A DNA stretch of 6,352 bases from Rhodospirillaceae bacterium UBA6608 (GTDB lineage Bacteria; Pseudomonadota; Alphaproteobacteria; Rhodospirillales_A; Casp-alpha2), in the NCBI GenBank assembly GCA_002433335.1, contig DJHY01000050.1, positions 1 through 6,352 on the forward strand. The letters run 5' to 3'. The position numbers and the translations under genes were made by a program. The notes under the pieces were generated by a model. The model did not search any database and was not told the origin of the DNA. It saw nothing but the letters and a program-made list of their open reading frames with translations. This document shows, in pieces, positions 1 through 6,086 of the stretch; position 1 is the stretch's first letter, and each line of letters opens with the position of its first letter.

Positions 1-1011
1 ATCAAGGACGATTACAGAGCCCTATCGGGCACGGAAAAAGCGGCGATCTTCCTGCTGTCTCTGCACCAGGATCAGGCGGCCATGCTGTTCGAGCGCATGG
101 ACGACGAAGAAATCCGCGAATTGTCCGCCGCCATGTCGAACCTGGGCAGCGTCCATTCCTCGGTGATCGAGCGCCTGTTCGTTGAATTCGCCGACAAGCT
201 GTCCTCGGCGGGCGGTCTGGTCGGCTCGATCGATGCGGCCGAACGCCTGCTGAAAGCCTCTCTGTCCGGGGAACGCGTCGATTCCATCATGGAAGAAATG
301 CGCGGCCCCGCCGGTCGCACCATGTGGGACAAGATGGGCAACGTGAACGAGGCCGTTCTCGCCAACTATCTGAAGAACGAATATCCGCAGACCGTGGCCG
401 TCATCCTGTCGCGCATTCGCTCCGACCACGCGTCGCGGGTGCTGTCCCTGCTTCCGGAAAACTTCGCCATGGAAGTGATCATGCGGCTTTTGCGCATGGA
501 AGCGGTTCAGAAAGACATCGTCGACCATGTCGAGCGCACGCTGCGCGCCGAATTCATGACCAACCTGGCGCGCACCGCCCGTCGCGACAGCCACGAATTG
601 ATGGCCGACATCTTCAACTCGCTCGACCGCAACACGGAAAACCGCTTCATGACCGCGCTGGAAGAGCGCAACCGTGAAAGCGCCGAGCGCATCAAGCAGT
701 TGATGTTCACCTTCGACGATCTGATCAAGGTCGACCCCAGCGGCATCCAGACGCTGCTGCGTCAGGTCGAGAAGGAACAGTTGGCGCTGGCCCTCAAGGG
801 CGCGTCGGACGAGGTCAAGGACCTGTTCTTCTCGAACATGTCGGAACGCGCCGGCAAGATGATGAAGGAAGACATGGAAGCCATGGGCGCCGTCCGCCTG
901 AAAGACGTCGACGAAGCCCAATCCGCCATCGTTCAGGTCGCCAAGAACCTGGCCGACAGCGGCGAAATCGTGATCGCCACCGGCGACGAAGAAGGCGAAC
1001 TGGTGTTCTGA
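1..1011 (+). CDS. fliG: Flagellar motor switch protein FliG (5' end cut by window edge)
   Basis: FliG is the rotor protein of the flagellar C-ring. It binds FliF at the MS ring and FliM below, and its C-terminal domain meets the stator to generate torque and switching. The reading frame is open from base 1 and ends at TGA 1009-1011, giving 336 visible residues. That is close to full FliG length, so only a few N-terminal codons are missing. The middle domain carries the family E-x-P-Q motif as EYPQ at visible residues 127-130. The charged torque-helix residues known from E. coli (K264, R281, D288, D289, R297) appear at a constant +2 offset as K266, R283, E290, D291 and R299, so the motor interface looks intact, with a conservative E for D at one position. 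The C-terminus is acidic. The next gene is convergent, so fliG is the last gene of its transcription unit here and is not followed by fliH or fliN. The identification is very secure. Confidence 0.97.
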   Translation: MKDDYRALSGTEKAAIFLLSLHQDQAAMLFERMDDEEIRELSAAMSNLGSVHSSVIERLFVEFADKLSSAGGLVGSIDAAERLLKASLSGERVDSIMEEMRGPAGRTMWDKMGNVNEAVLANYLKNEYPQTVAVILSRIRSDHASRVLSLLPENFAMEVIMRLLRMEAVQKDIVDHVERTLRAEFMTNLARTARRDSHELMADIFNSLDRNTENRFMTALEERNRESAERIKQLMFTFDDLIKVDPSGIQTLLRQVEKEQLALALKGASDEVKDLFFSNMSERAGKMMKEDMEAMGAVRLKDVDEAQSAIVQVAKNLADSGEIVIATGDEEGELVF

Positions 1012-1012
1012 C

Positions 1013-1025
1013 GCCGACCGTCGGC
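1013..1025. terminator. Short GC-rich inverted repeat between convergent genes
   Basis: A perfect inverted repeat (GCCGAC, one central base, GTCGGC) fills the 14-base gap between the fliG stop and the stop of the convergent AsmA-family gene. As RNA it could form a 5-bp GC stem with a 3-base loop on either strand. There is no T tract on either side, so it does not match a classical intrinsic terminator. Its exact fit in the gap suggests a weak bidirectional transcription barrier, but short GC palindromes are common in such DNA. Confidence 0.3.
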
Positions 1026-2810
1026 TTACCGCGCCAACAGCACATCCCAGACAGGCCCGGACACGACTGGCGGCTCCTCCACCCCTTCGAACAAGGGAGA
1101 GGATTTGAACTTAACGGTCACATCCCCTGCCCCCATGTCCCAGGTCATCGCGGCGCGGACATGGCCGACGTCGAAATCCAACAACACCTCATCACTGGAC
1201 AGCACGCCCCCTTCGACCCCGAAATTCATCGAGGCACGGCTCAGCCCGATCGAGCGTTTTTCCTTATCCACGGCCTGTTGCAAGGCGGATCCGAAGATCC
1301 GTCCCTCGGAAAGCGACATTCGCCCGGCTCCGGTAACGGCGGCGAGCATCTCCGCCCCTGTGCCGCCGACGGTCAATACTTCGAAATTGCCGTGTAGCCG
1401 CCCGGCGACGCCATGACCGCCCAACAATCCCGCCGTCATTAACGCCGCATCCAGGTCACTGCCGGAAACGGTCAGGGACAAAGCCGTCTTGCCCTCGTTC
1501 GCGGTCGCTTCGGCGCGACCGCTGACTGTCCCGCCGAACAATGGAATAGAGCCGACCTCTGCCGCCAGGTTTGGCTCGCCCGTGCGCCATGAAAGTCCGA
1601 CGGCGCCGCTTCCCAGGTCCAAGCCGGGTGCGATCAGGCGGGACCACCTGACCCGCCCCCGACCGCCGATGGCATATCTTTTGACCCGCACCCCACCGAT
1701 GCCGTTGTCGACCAAACCGGCCATCCGAATGGCGGCGGCCGCATGACGCAGGTCCAGGGCCCCGGCCTCTAAATCCATATCGATCAGTGGCAGCTTTTCA
1801 TCCATGTCCAGGCTGAAGCGGCCGCTCAAATCCGTTTTGCCGAGGACCAGATTGCGGATGGAAAAGTCCGCCCGGCCGCCTTTCAGCTCCGCCCGCATGC
1901 GCGCCGAGACCCGGCCCAACAGGTCCGGGGACAACACGGGCCAAACCGCGGCCAATGCTTTCGGATCGTCGACATCCAAATCCAGATCGGCGCCGAATGC
2001 CCAACGCCCCCGATGGGCAACTGTGCCCCGCGCCATCACACTACCCGGCGCGGTATCAAGCATCAGCGTAAACGGCACGCGAATACCGTCGCGGAAATCC
2101 TCCAGCCGACGGAGTTCGCCTTCGAGGTAGACCGGCTCGCCCCGCAGCCGCGCATCGCCCCGCAAACGCATGACGGCGCCCTCTGCCGTTTTCGACGTCC
2201 GCGCCTCGACCGACACGCCGTCGAGTGTCAGATCGCGCTCAAGCCGGGCATCCGTGTAACGCAGAGAACCGCTGTCGATCGTCAGCGCCCCGATCTCGCC
2301 CCAGGGCCATACCGGCATCTTCAACGTCGCCTGCCCCGGCAGGGCCTGTTCCCCGTCAAGGCGCGGCTTACCCCGCAGGCTCCAGTTATTGACACCATCG
2401 GGTCCGCGGTCGAATCGCAGGCTCGGGCGCACCAGCACCAATCGTCGGGCATGCAGGACGCCGCGCACTAAGGCCCATAGGTCCAGATCGGCCTCGAGCC
2501 GGGCGATCCGCGCCACCGGCGGACTGTCGACCGGCACGAAACGATTGCCCGGCAAGCGGACAATCACGTCGTCGGCGTCAATCCCGGGGGTGCCCCAGAA
2601 GCGCAGATCGGCGCTTCCCTTGACCTCGACCTCATATCCCGTGAGCCAGCCGCCGACGGCGGCAACCAGCCGTTCCGCACCGACCAGAATGGGCACCGCA
2701 GCTGCCAGGACGGTCACCGCGGCCGCAACCGCGAGCACGACCGTTATCCGCGCCAAGGGGCGCGGACCGTCCGCATCCAACTCTTCCGCAATGTCCGTCG
2801 GTTCGGCCAA
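1026..2810 (-). CDS. AsmA family protein (envelope-anchored, periplasmic)
   Basis: AsmA-like proteins are large inner-membrane-anchored periplasmic proteins linked to outer-membrane assembly and inter-membrane lipid transport. From the chosen TTG at 2810 the product has 594 residues. A short acidic cytoplasmic tail is followed by one hydrophobic segment at about residues 22-43. A long beta-rich periplasmic region comes next, with many alternating-hydrophobic strands and repeated phrases such as 'VYLEGELRRLEDF' and 'ADFSIRNLVLGKTDLSGRF'. The C-terminal AsmA-type domain (about 450-594) contains the G-x-L-x-G-N-F and G-x-G-x-M-S-L-S-E-G-R-I-F-G signatures. The frame stays open upstream to a GTG at 2897, but that start would overlap the tusA-like gene by 44 bases and has no Shine-Dalgarno. 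The TTG at 2810 has AGGGGAG 3 bases upstream, so it is preferred, though weakly. It lies 43 bases behind the tusA-like stop and is probably co-transcribed with it. The family call is confident; the start is not. Confidence 0.85.
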   Translation of the reverse strand: MAEPTDIAEELDADGPRPLARITVVLAVAAAVTVLAAAVPILVGAERLVAAVGGWLTGYEVEVKGSADLRFWGTPGIDADDVIVRLPGNRFVPVDSPPVARIARLEADLDLWALVRGVLHARRLVLVRPSLRFDRGPDGVNNWSLRGKPRLDGEQALPGQATLKMPVWPWGEIGALTIDSGSLRYTDARLERDLTLDGVSVEARTSKTAEGAVMRLRGDARLRGEPVYLEGELRRLEDFRDGIRVPFTLMLDTAPGSVMARGTVAHRGRWAFGADLDLDVDDPKALAAVWPVLSPDLLGRVSARMRAELKGGRADFSIRNLVLGKTDLSGRFSLDMDEKLPLIDMDLEAGALDLRHAAAAIRMAGLVDNGIGGVRVKRYAIGGRGRVRWSRLIAPGLDLGSGAVGLSWRTGEPNLAAEVGSIPLFGGTVSGRAEATANEGKTALSLTVSGSDLDAALMTAGLLGGHGVAGRLHGNFEVLTVGGTGAEMLAAVTGAGRMSLSEGRIFGSALQQAVDKEKRSIGLSRASMNFGVEGGVLSSDEVLLDFDVGHVRAAMTWDMGAGDVTVKFKSSPLFEGVEEPPVVSGPVWDVLLAR

Positions 2811-2820
2811 GGGCTCCCCT
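2811..2820 (-). promoter_or_regulatory. Candidate ribosome binding site deciding the AsmA-family TTG start
   Basis: On the minus strand AGGGGAG occupies 2820-2814, followed by CCC and the TTG at 2810. The spacing is short. It is the only purine-rich site near a usable start codon in this frame that does not require overlap with the upstream gene. The stop codon of a 10-codon mini reading frame (2851-2819) overlaps the site. Confidence 0.35.
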
Positions 2821-2853
2821 ACCCGCGCCAGTTCGCTGCCCCGTCCCCCATGG

Positions 2854-3075
2854 TCAGGCCTTGCGCAGCACGATGACGAATTCCGCGCCTTCGGCACGAT
2901 TATCGACTAACTCATACCCCGTAGCGGTACAAAATTCCTGAAAATCCTTCGGCGCGCTGGGGTCCGTCGCCAACACGGTCAAGGTATCGCCCTCCGCCAG
3001 CGGCTTCATTGCCTTCTTGGCCTTGAGAACGGGAAGCGGACATTTCAGGCCGCGCGCGTCCAATGTTTCCGGCAT
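2854..3075 (-). CDS. TusA-like small sulfurtransferase / sulfur carrier
   Basis: Members of the TusA/SirA/YedF family carry sulfur as a cysteine persulfide between partner proteins, for example in tRNA thiolation, molybdenum cofactor synthesis or sulfur oxidation. The product has 73 residues, near the usual 75-80. It opens with the family pattern L-D-x-R-G-L-K-C-P-L-P-V-L-K-A-K-K-A-M, where Cys12 of the CPxP motif is the expected persulfide-bearing residue. The rest fits the compact two-layer fold (strand TLTVLATD, helix FQEFCTATG, strand FVIVLRK). The ATG at 3075 has a strong purine-rich Shine-Dalgarno (AAGGGGGGA) about 6 bases upstream. The gene is divergent from a pair of TSUP-family transporters, many of which handle sulfur compounds, so a shared sulfur theme is plausible. 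Which family branch (TusA, YedF or another) it belongs to cannot be decided by eye, so no symbol is given. Confidence 0.92.
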   Translation of the reverse strand: MPETLDARGLKCPLPVLKAKKAMKPLAEGDTLTVLATDPSAPKDFQEFCTATGYELVDNRAEGAEFVIVLRKA

Positions 3076-3170
3076 GACGATCCCCCCTTTGGTTGAGAAG
3101 TGCGCATTTTTCGGTATGCGGCAACGCTCCGCAAGGCCAATCGCTCATAGAATCATGGTGCAATTGCGAA

Positions 3171-3200
3171 ATTATCCCCATCGGGGCTTTTCATCGTGAA
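3171..3200 (-). promoter_or_regulatory. Candidate sigma-70-type promoter for the tusA-like gene
   Basis: Read on the minus strand, TTCACG (3200-3195) and GATAAT (3176-3171) are separated by 18 bases, resembling -35 and -10 elements; the -10 matches the consensus at five of six positions. Transcription would start near 3164 and give a leader of about 90 bases before the ATG at 3075. The spacer holds a CCCC-ATC-GGGG hairpin (3176-3186). The match is based on pattern only. Confidence 0.25.
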
Positions 3201-3296
3201 ACGAGGGGACTACAACGTGCGGGCCGTGACCCGATAACCCGCTTCGGCCTGTTTCGGTGCACTGCATTCAAGCACCTGGTTCACTCTCTGTCCGTC

Positions 3297-3301
3297 AGGA
3301 A
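3297..3301 (+). promoter_or_regulatory. Ribosome binding site supporting the TTG start of TSUP copy 1
   Basis: AGGAA lies at 3297-3301, six bases before the TTG at 3308, which is good Shine-Dalgarno spacing. It favours TTG 3308 over the upstream GTG/ATG-type codons (frame open back to 3257) and over the ATG at 3320. The start also matches the start of the downstream paralogue residue for residue. Confidence 0.6.
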
Positions 3302-3307
3302 CCTGAT

Positions 3308-4222
3308 TTGGATCTCTACATGCCCATCGCCGAGATGTCGGTGAACGTCCTGCTGATTTTCGCAGTGGGTGCGGGTGTGGGATTCCTGTCCGGGTTGTTC
3401 GGCGTCGGCGGCGGCTTCCTGATGACGCCGCTGCTGTTCTTTATCGGCATCCCGTCTGCCGTTGCTGTCGCGACCGGAGCCAGCTTGATCGTCGCGGCTT
3501 CGATTTCCGGCGTTCTGGCCCATTGGAAACGCGGCAATGTCGACCTGAAGATGGGCACGTTCCTATTGGTCGGCGGCGTGATCGGATCGTCCTTGGGCGT
3601 CTGGCTATTCACCTATCTACGTGAACTGGGCCAGGTCGATTTGGTAATCCGCATCAGCTACGTCGTGTTCCTGGCCGTGATCGGCGGCCTGATGCTGACG
3701 GAAAGCGTGCGCGCCATGATGCGCCGCAAGAAGAACCAGTCCCGCCGCGTCCACGTTCACAACTGGATGCACGGCCTACCGTTCAAGGTCCGGTTCCGCC
3801 GGTCGCGCCTGTATATCAGCGCCCTGCCCCCCTTGGTGGTTGGCCTGTTCGTCGGCCTGCTGGCGGGTGTGATGGGTGTCGGCGGCGGCTTCGTCATGGT
3901 TCCGGCGATGATTTACATCCTGGGCATGCCCACGGCGGTGGTGGTCGGAACCTCGCTATTCCAGATTATTTTCGTCTCGGCGAACGTGACGATTCTTCAG
4001 TCGGCGACCAACCAGACGGTCGACATCATCCTGGCCTTGATTCTGTTGGTCGGCGGGGTAATCGGCGCACAGGTCGGTGCCCGGGCCGGCACCAAGATGA
4101 ACGGCGAACAACTGCGCGGCATGCTGGCGCTTATCGTTCTGGGCGTATGCGTCAAGCTGACTTACGACTTGGTGATCACCCCGATCGATCTGTTCTCGAT
4201 CGCCGAGATCGCCCGGTATTAG
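3308..4222 (+). CDS. TSUP-family (TauE/SafE) membrane transporter, copy 1
   Basis: TSUP proteins are polytopic inner-membrane carriers associated with sulfite, sulfonate-derived anions, thiosulfate and related small anions. From TTG 3308 the product has 304 residues. It shows the family's two-half architecture. G-V-G-G-G-F-L-M-T-P occurs at about 32-41 and G-V-G-G-G-F-V-M-V-P at about 190-199, each followed by G-I/M-P and an A/V-V-A/V-x-T/G segment. Roughly eight hydrophobic segments flank a basic cytoplasmic loop at about 137-169. The TTG start is chosen because the N-terminus (D-L-Y-M-P-I-A-E-M-S-V-N) aligns with copy 2 and an AGGAA lies at correct spacing. Compared with copy 2 the protein is about 80% identical, but residues 56-62 read T-G-A-S-L-I-V instead of T-E-A-N-Q-I-V. 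A gap of 193 bases separates it from copy 2, so it may be transcribed separately. The substrate is unknown. Confidence 0.93.
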   Translation: MDLYMPIAEMSVNVLLIFAVGAGVGFLSGLFGVGGGFLMTPLLFFIGIPSAVAVATGASLIVAASISGVLAHWKRGNVDLKMGTFLLVGGVIGSSLGVWLFTYLRELGQVDLVIRISYVVFLAVIGGLMLTESVRAMMRRKKNQSRRVHVHNWMHGLPFKVRFRRSRLYISALPPLVVGLFVGLLAGVMGVGGGFVMVPAMIYILGMPTAVVVGTSLFQIIFVSANVTILQSATNQTVDIILALILLVGGVIGAQVGARAGTKMNGEQLRGMLALIVLGVCVKLTYDLVITPIDLFSIAEIARY

Positions 4223-4415
4223 GTCGCGGAGCGGCATGGTGCGACGAATTTTGTCTCACTTTTCCGTGAATCGCAGAAATTCAGCGAATTAAAGGTTTTA
4301 CGGTGAACGGCGCTATATTATTACATTCTGAGGGGGCTGGGGATTTCCTTGTAAATTCACGCGGTTATACCCGTCGTCCCTTGCTGCGCCACGACCTGCC
4401 CGCTGGGGTTTCAAC
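4223..4415. promoter_or_regulatory. Intergenic region upstream of TSUP copy 2
   Basis: These 193 bases are clearly richer in A and T than the genes, especially 4245-4330. A GTCGC/GCGAC inverted repeat (4223-4227 and 4241-4245) follows the copy 1 stop and precedes GAATTTTG; it could be a weak terminator. TATATTATTA (4314-4323) could supply a -10 element, but no good -35 sits at the right distance. A second promoter here for copy 2 and its operon partners is plausible. No believable small gene is present. Confidence 0.4.
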
Positions 4416-5327
4416 TTGGACATCTACCTGCCCATCGCTGAAATGTCCGTCAATTCATTGGCGATCTTCGGCATGGGCGCAGCGGTCGGGTTCCTTTCTG
4501 GTCTATTCGGCGTCGGCGGGGGCTTTCTGATGACCCCCCTATTGATCTTCACCGGTATTCCGCCCGCCGTCGCCGTCGCGACCGAGGCTAACCAGATCGT
4601 CGCGGCTTCCGTGTCCGGCGTGCTTGCCCATTGGAAGCGCGGCAACGTCGATCTGAAGATGGGCATGGTTCTGTTGGTCGGCGGCGTGATCGGATCGTCG
4701 CTCGGCGTCTGGCTGTTCACGTTCCTGCGCGAACTGGGCCAGGTCGATCTGGTGATCAAGCTGTCCTATGTCGTGTTTCTGTCGATCATCGGCGGATTGA
4801 TGCTGGTCGAAAGCGTTCGCGCCATGATGGCCCGCAAACGCGACGTGCCGCGCCGCCAGCATTCCCACAACTGGATGCATGGCTTGCCGTTCAAGATGCG
4901 GTTCCGCCGCTCGCGCCTCTACATCAGCGCCCTGCTGCCCCTCGCGGTCGGCATCTTCGTCGGCTTGCTGGCGGCGATCATGGGGGTCGGCGGCGGCTTC
5001 GTCATGGTTCCGGCGATGATCTATCTGCTGGGCATGCCGACTTCGGTCGTGGTCGGAACGTCGCTGTTCCAAATCATTTTCGTGACGGCCAACGTGACCG
5101 TGTTGCAATCGGTCACCAACTACACCGTCGATGTCATGTTGGCCCTGATCCTGTTGTTCGGCGGCGTCATCGGCGCCCAGTTCGGGGCGCGCTTCGGCAC
5201 CCGGATGCGCGGCGAACAGCTGCGTGGCCTGTTGGCGCTGATCGTTCTGGCTGTGTGTTCCAAGCTTACCTTCGACCTCGTGGCCACGCCCGAGGATCTG
5301 TTCTCCATCGGACCGGCGGGACATTGA
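4416..5327 (+). CDS. TSUP-family (TauE/SafE) membrane transporter, copy 2
   Basis: This is the second TSUP carrier, 303 residues from TTG 4416. The N-terminus D-I-Y-L-P-I-A-E-M-S-V-N is the form I associate with the alphaproteobacterial subgroup. The two half-repeats carry G-V-G-G-G-F-L-M-T-P at about 32-41 and G-V-G-G-G-F-V-M-V-P at about 190-199. Residues 56-62 keep the T-E-A-N-Q-I-V signature, which includes a charged residue inside a hydrophobic segment and so is a candidate substrate or coupling site. A central basic loop ends in H-N-W-M-H-G-L-P-F-K (4866-4895), identical in copy 1. No in-frame ATG occurs before residue 10 and the conserved N-terminus lies upstream of it, so the TTG is the likely start, though its Shine-Dalgarno (TGGGGT, 4404-4409) is weak. 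The stop lies 5 bases before the next gene, indicating an operon. Copy 2 is probably the ancestral-type transporter; its substrate is not known from sequence. Confidence 0.93.
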   Translation: MDIYLPIAEMSVNSLAIFGMGAAVGFLSGLFGVGGGFLMTPLLIFTGIPPAVAVATEANQIVAASVSGVLAHWKRGNVDLKMGMVLLVGGVIGSSLGVWLFTFLRELGQVDLVIKLSYVVFLSIIGGLMLVESVRAMMARKRDVPRRQHSHNWMHGLPFKMRFRRSRLYISALLPLAVGIFVGLLAAIMGVGGGFVMVPAMIYLLGMPTSVVVGTSLFQIIFVTANVTVLQSVTNYTVDVMLALILLFGGVIGAQFGARFGTRMRGEQLRGLLALIVLAVCSKLTFDLVATPEDLFSIGPAGH

Positions 5328-5332
5328 AGACC

Positions 5333-6082
5333 ATGATCCGCTTTCCCCTTTTCGCGGCGATGTTCGCCCTGGTCGCCACCATTGCCGACCGGGCGCAAGC
5401 GCGCGACATCACTATCGACCTGACGGACCCCGTGGTCTCGATCACGACCGGCTTTACCGGTACTGACCTGTTGCTATACGGCGCGGTCAAACAGGCCGGT
5501 GACCTGGTCGTTGTCGTGCGCGGCCCAGCCCGCGACGAGATCGTCCGCCGCAAGGAAAAGATCGTCGGCGTCTGGGTAAATCGGGACGAGTTGATTTTCG
5601 ATAAGGTCCCGTCCTATTACCGGATCGCCAGCAATCGACCGCTGCAGGAATTCATCAACCCGGCCGACGCCGACCGTTTGCAGATCGGCCTGACGAACCT
5701 GGACCTGCGCGCCAAGGCGTCGGGCAAGCTTTTGCCGGAAGCCCCCTACGAATTCCGCGAAGGCCTGATCCGCAACCTCCAGCGCATCGGCCTGTACATG
5801 ACCAAGCCGGACAACGTGGTCTTCTTGTCGGAACAACTGTTCCGCACACGTCTGCGCTTTCCGGCCAACGTTTCCGTCGGAACCTTCACCATCGAGGTCT
5901 ATCTATTCCGCGACGGAAAACTGCAATCCACGGCCACGACCCTGCTGACCGTGCGTAAATTCGGAATCGAAGCCCAGATCTACGATCTGGCCCATCGTTA
6001 CTCCCTGGCTTACGGCGTGCTTGCCGTGGTCATTGCCGTAGTGGCAGGATGGGCAGCGAACGCGGCATTCCGAAAGGGATAA
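5333..6082 (+). CDS. TIGR02186 / Alph_Pro_TM family protein, periplasmic with C-terminal membrane anchor
   Basis: This protein resembles the TIGR02186 (Alph_Pro_TM) family of unknown function, which I recall from alphaproteobacteria next to TSUP transporters. The 249-residue product has a signal peptide (about 1-23; hydrophobic core F-P-L-F-A-A-M-F-A-L-V-A and an A-Q-A cleavage-type site). A soluble beta-rich region follows, with F-T-G-T-D-L-L-L-Y-G-A at 41-51, V-V-V-V-R-G-P at 59-65, R-R-K-E-K-I-V-G-V-W-V-N at 72-83 and a V-P-S-Y-Y-R segment at 92-97. One C-terminal transmembrane helix spans about 226-245 and ends in R-K-G. It should therefore expose about 200 residues to the periplasm. The ATG at 5333 is 5 bases after the transporter stop, with GAAGA just upstream. 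An in-frame TTG at 5324-5326 region is possible but would overlap the transporter stop. The stop lies 4 bases before the next ATG. An accessory subunit or periplasmic partner of the transporter is a reasonable guess, but no catalytic motif is recognised. Confidence 0.85.
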   Translation: MIRFPLFAAMFALVATIADRAQARDITIDLTDPVVSITTGFTGTDLLLYGAVKQAGDLVVVVRGPARDEIVRRKEKIVGVWVNRDELIFDKVPSYYRIASNRPLQEFINPADADRLQIGLTNLDLRAKASGKLLPEAPYEFREGLIRNLQRIGLYMTKPDNVVFLSEQLFRTRLRFPANVSVGTFTIEVYLFRDGKLQSTATTLLTVRKFGIEAQIYDLAHRYSLAYGVLAVVIAVVAGWAANAAFRKG

Positions 6083-6086
6083 TCCG

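Larger units (their letters stand above)
3076..3307. promoter_or_regulatory. Divergent intergenic region (tusA-like gene / TSUP copy 1)
   Basis: These 232 bases separate two divergent start codons and must hold the promoters of both units. Visible elements are an 8-base palindrome GCAATTGC at 3160-3167, a short CCCC/GGGG hairpin with loop ATC at 3176-3186 followed on the plus strand by CTTTT, and a CGCAT/ATGCG inverted repeat with an 8-base loop at 3103-3120. The stretch 3100-3200 is richer in A and T than the flanking genes. I could not pick a convincing plus-strand promoter for the transporter. No credible small gene is seen here. Confidence 0.5.
3308..5327 (+). repeat. Tandem gene duplication of TSUP transporter
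   Basis: Two full-length homologous units, 3308-4222 and 4416-5327, lie head to tail. By hand alignment the proteins differ at about 59 of 303 positions with essentially no internal indels. The DNA has diverged mostly at third positions, but some stretches remain identical. The longest I found is a 35-base perfect match (3878-3912 and 4986-5020), encoding the second G-V-G-G-G-F-V-M-V-P motif. The intergenic DNA and the 5' flank of the first copy show no obvious similarity, so the duplication covers the coding region only or is old. Confidence 0.9.

Noticed and set aside
22..921. Long minus-strand open frame (299 codons) opposite fliG
   Set aside because: It is a shadow of fliG caused by GC-biased codons. 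The translation is rich in His, Gln, Val and Arg with no family resemblance, while the plus strand encodes an unmistakable FliG.
2389..2910. Plus-strand open frame (173 codons) opposite the AsmA-family N-terminus
   Set aside because: The product is low-complexity, rich in Ser, Arg, Thr and Ala, and lies antisense to a gene with a clear membrane anchor and domain pattern.
2912..3181. Minus-strand frame (89 codons) overlapping the tusA-like gene
   Set aside because: It is a frame-shifted shadow of the tusA-like gene, which has the CPxP motif and a strong ribosome binding site.
3257..3307. Extended N-terminus of TSUP copy 1 from an upstream start
   Set aside because: The 17 extra residues have no counterpart in copy 2, and the ribosome binding site sits just before TTG 3308.
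4335..4353. Sigma-54-like -24/-12 pattern (TGGGGATTTCCTTGT) upstream of TSUP copy 2
   Set aside because: The spacing fits, but the essential GC of the -12 element is GT and the -24 element lacks the usual CAC, so it is too weak to call.
4303..4530. Small plus-strand frame (75 codons) between the two transporters
   Set aside because: It runs into TSUP copy 2 in another frame, lacks a ribosome binding site and has no recognisable domain.
4539..5324. Minus-strand open frame (261 codons) opposite TSUP copy 2
   Set aside because: It encodes a His/Asp/Gln/Arg-rich sequence typical of the complement of membrane-protein codons; the similar frame opposite copy 1 is broken up, so it is not conserved.
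4631..5332. Upstream extension of the TIGR02186-type frame through TSUP copy 2
   Set aside because: The extension is Arg-rich out-of-frame transporter sequence. The ATG at 5333 begins a clear signal peptide and has a suitable position after the transporter stop.
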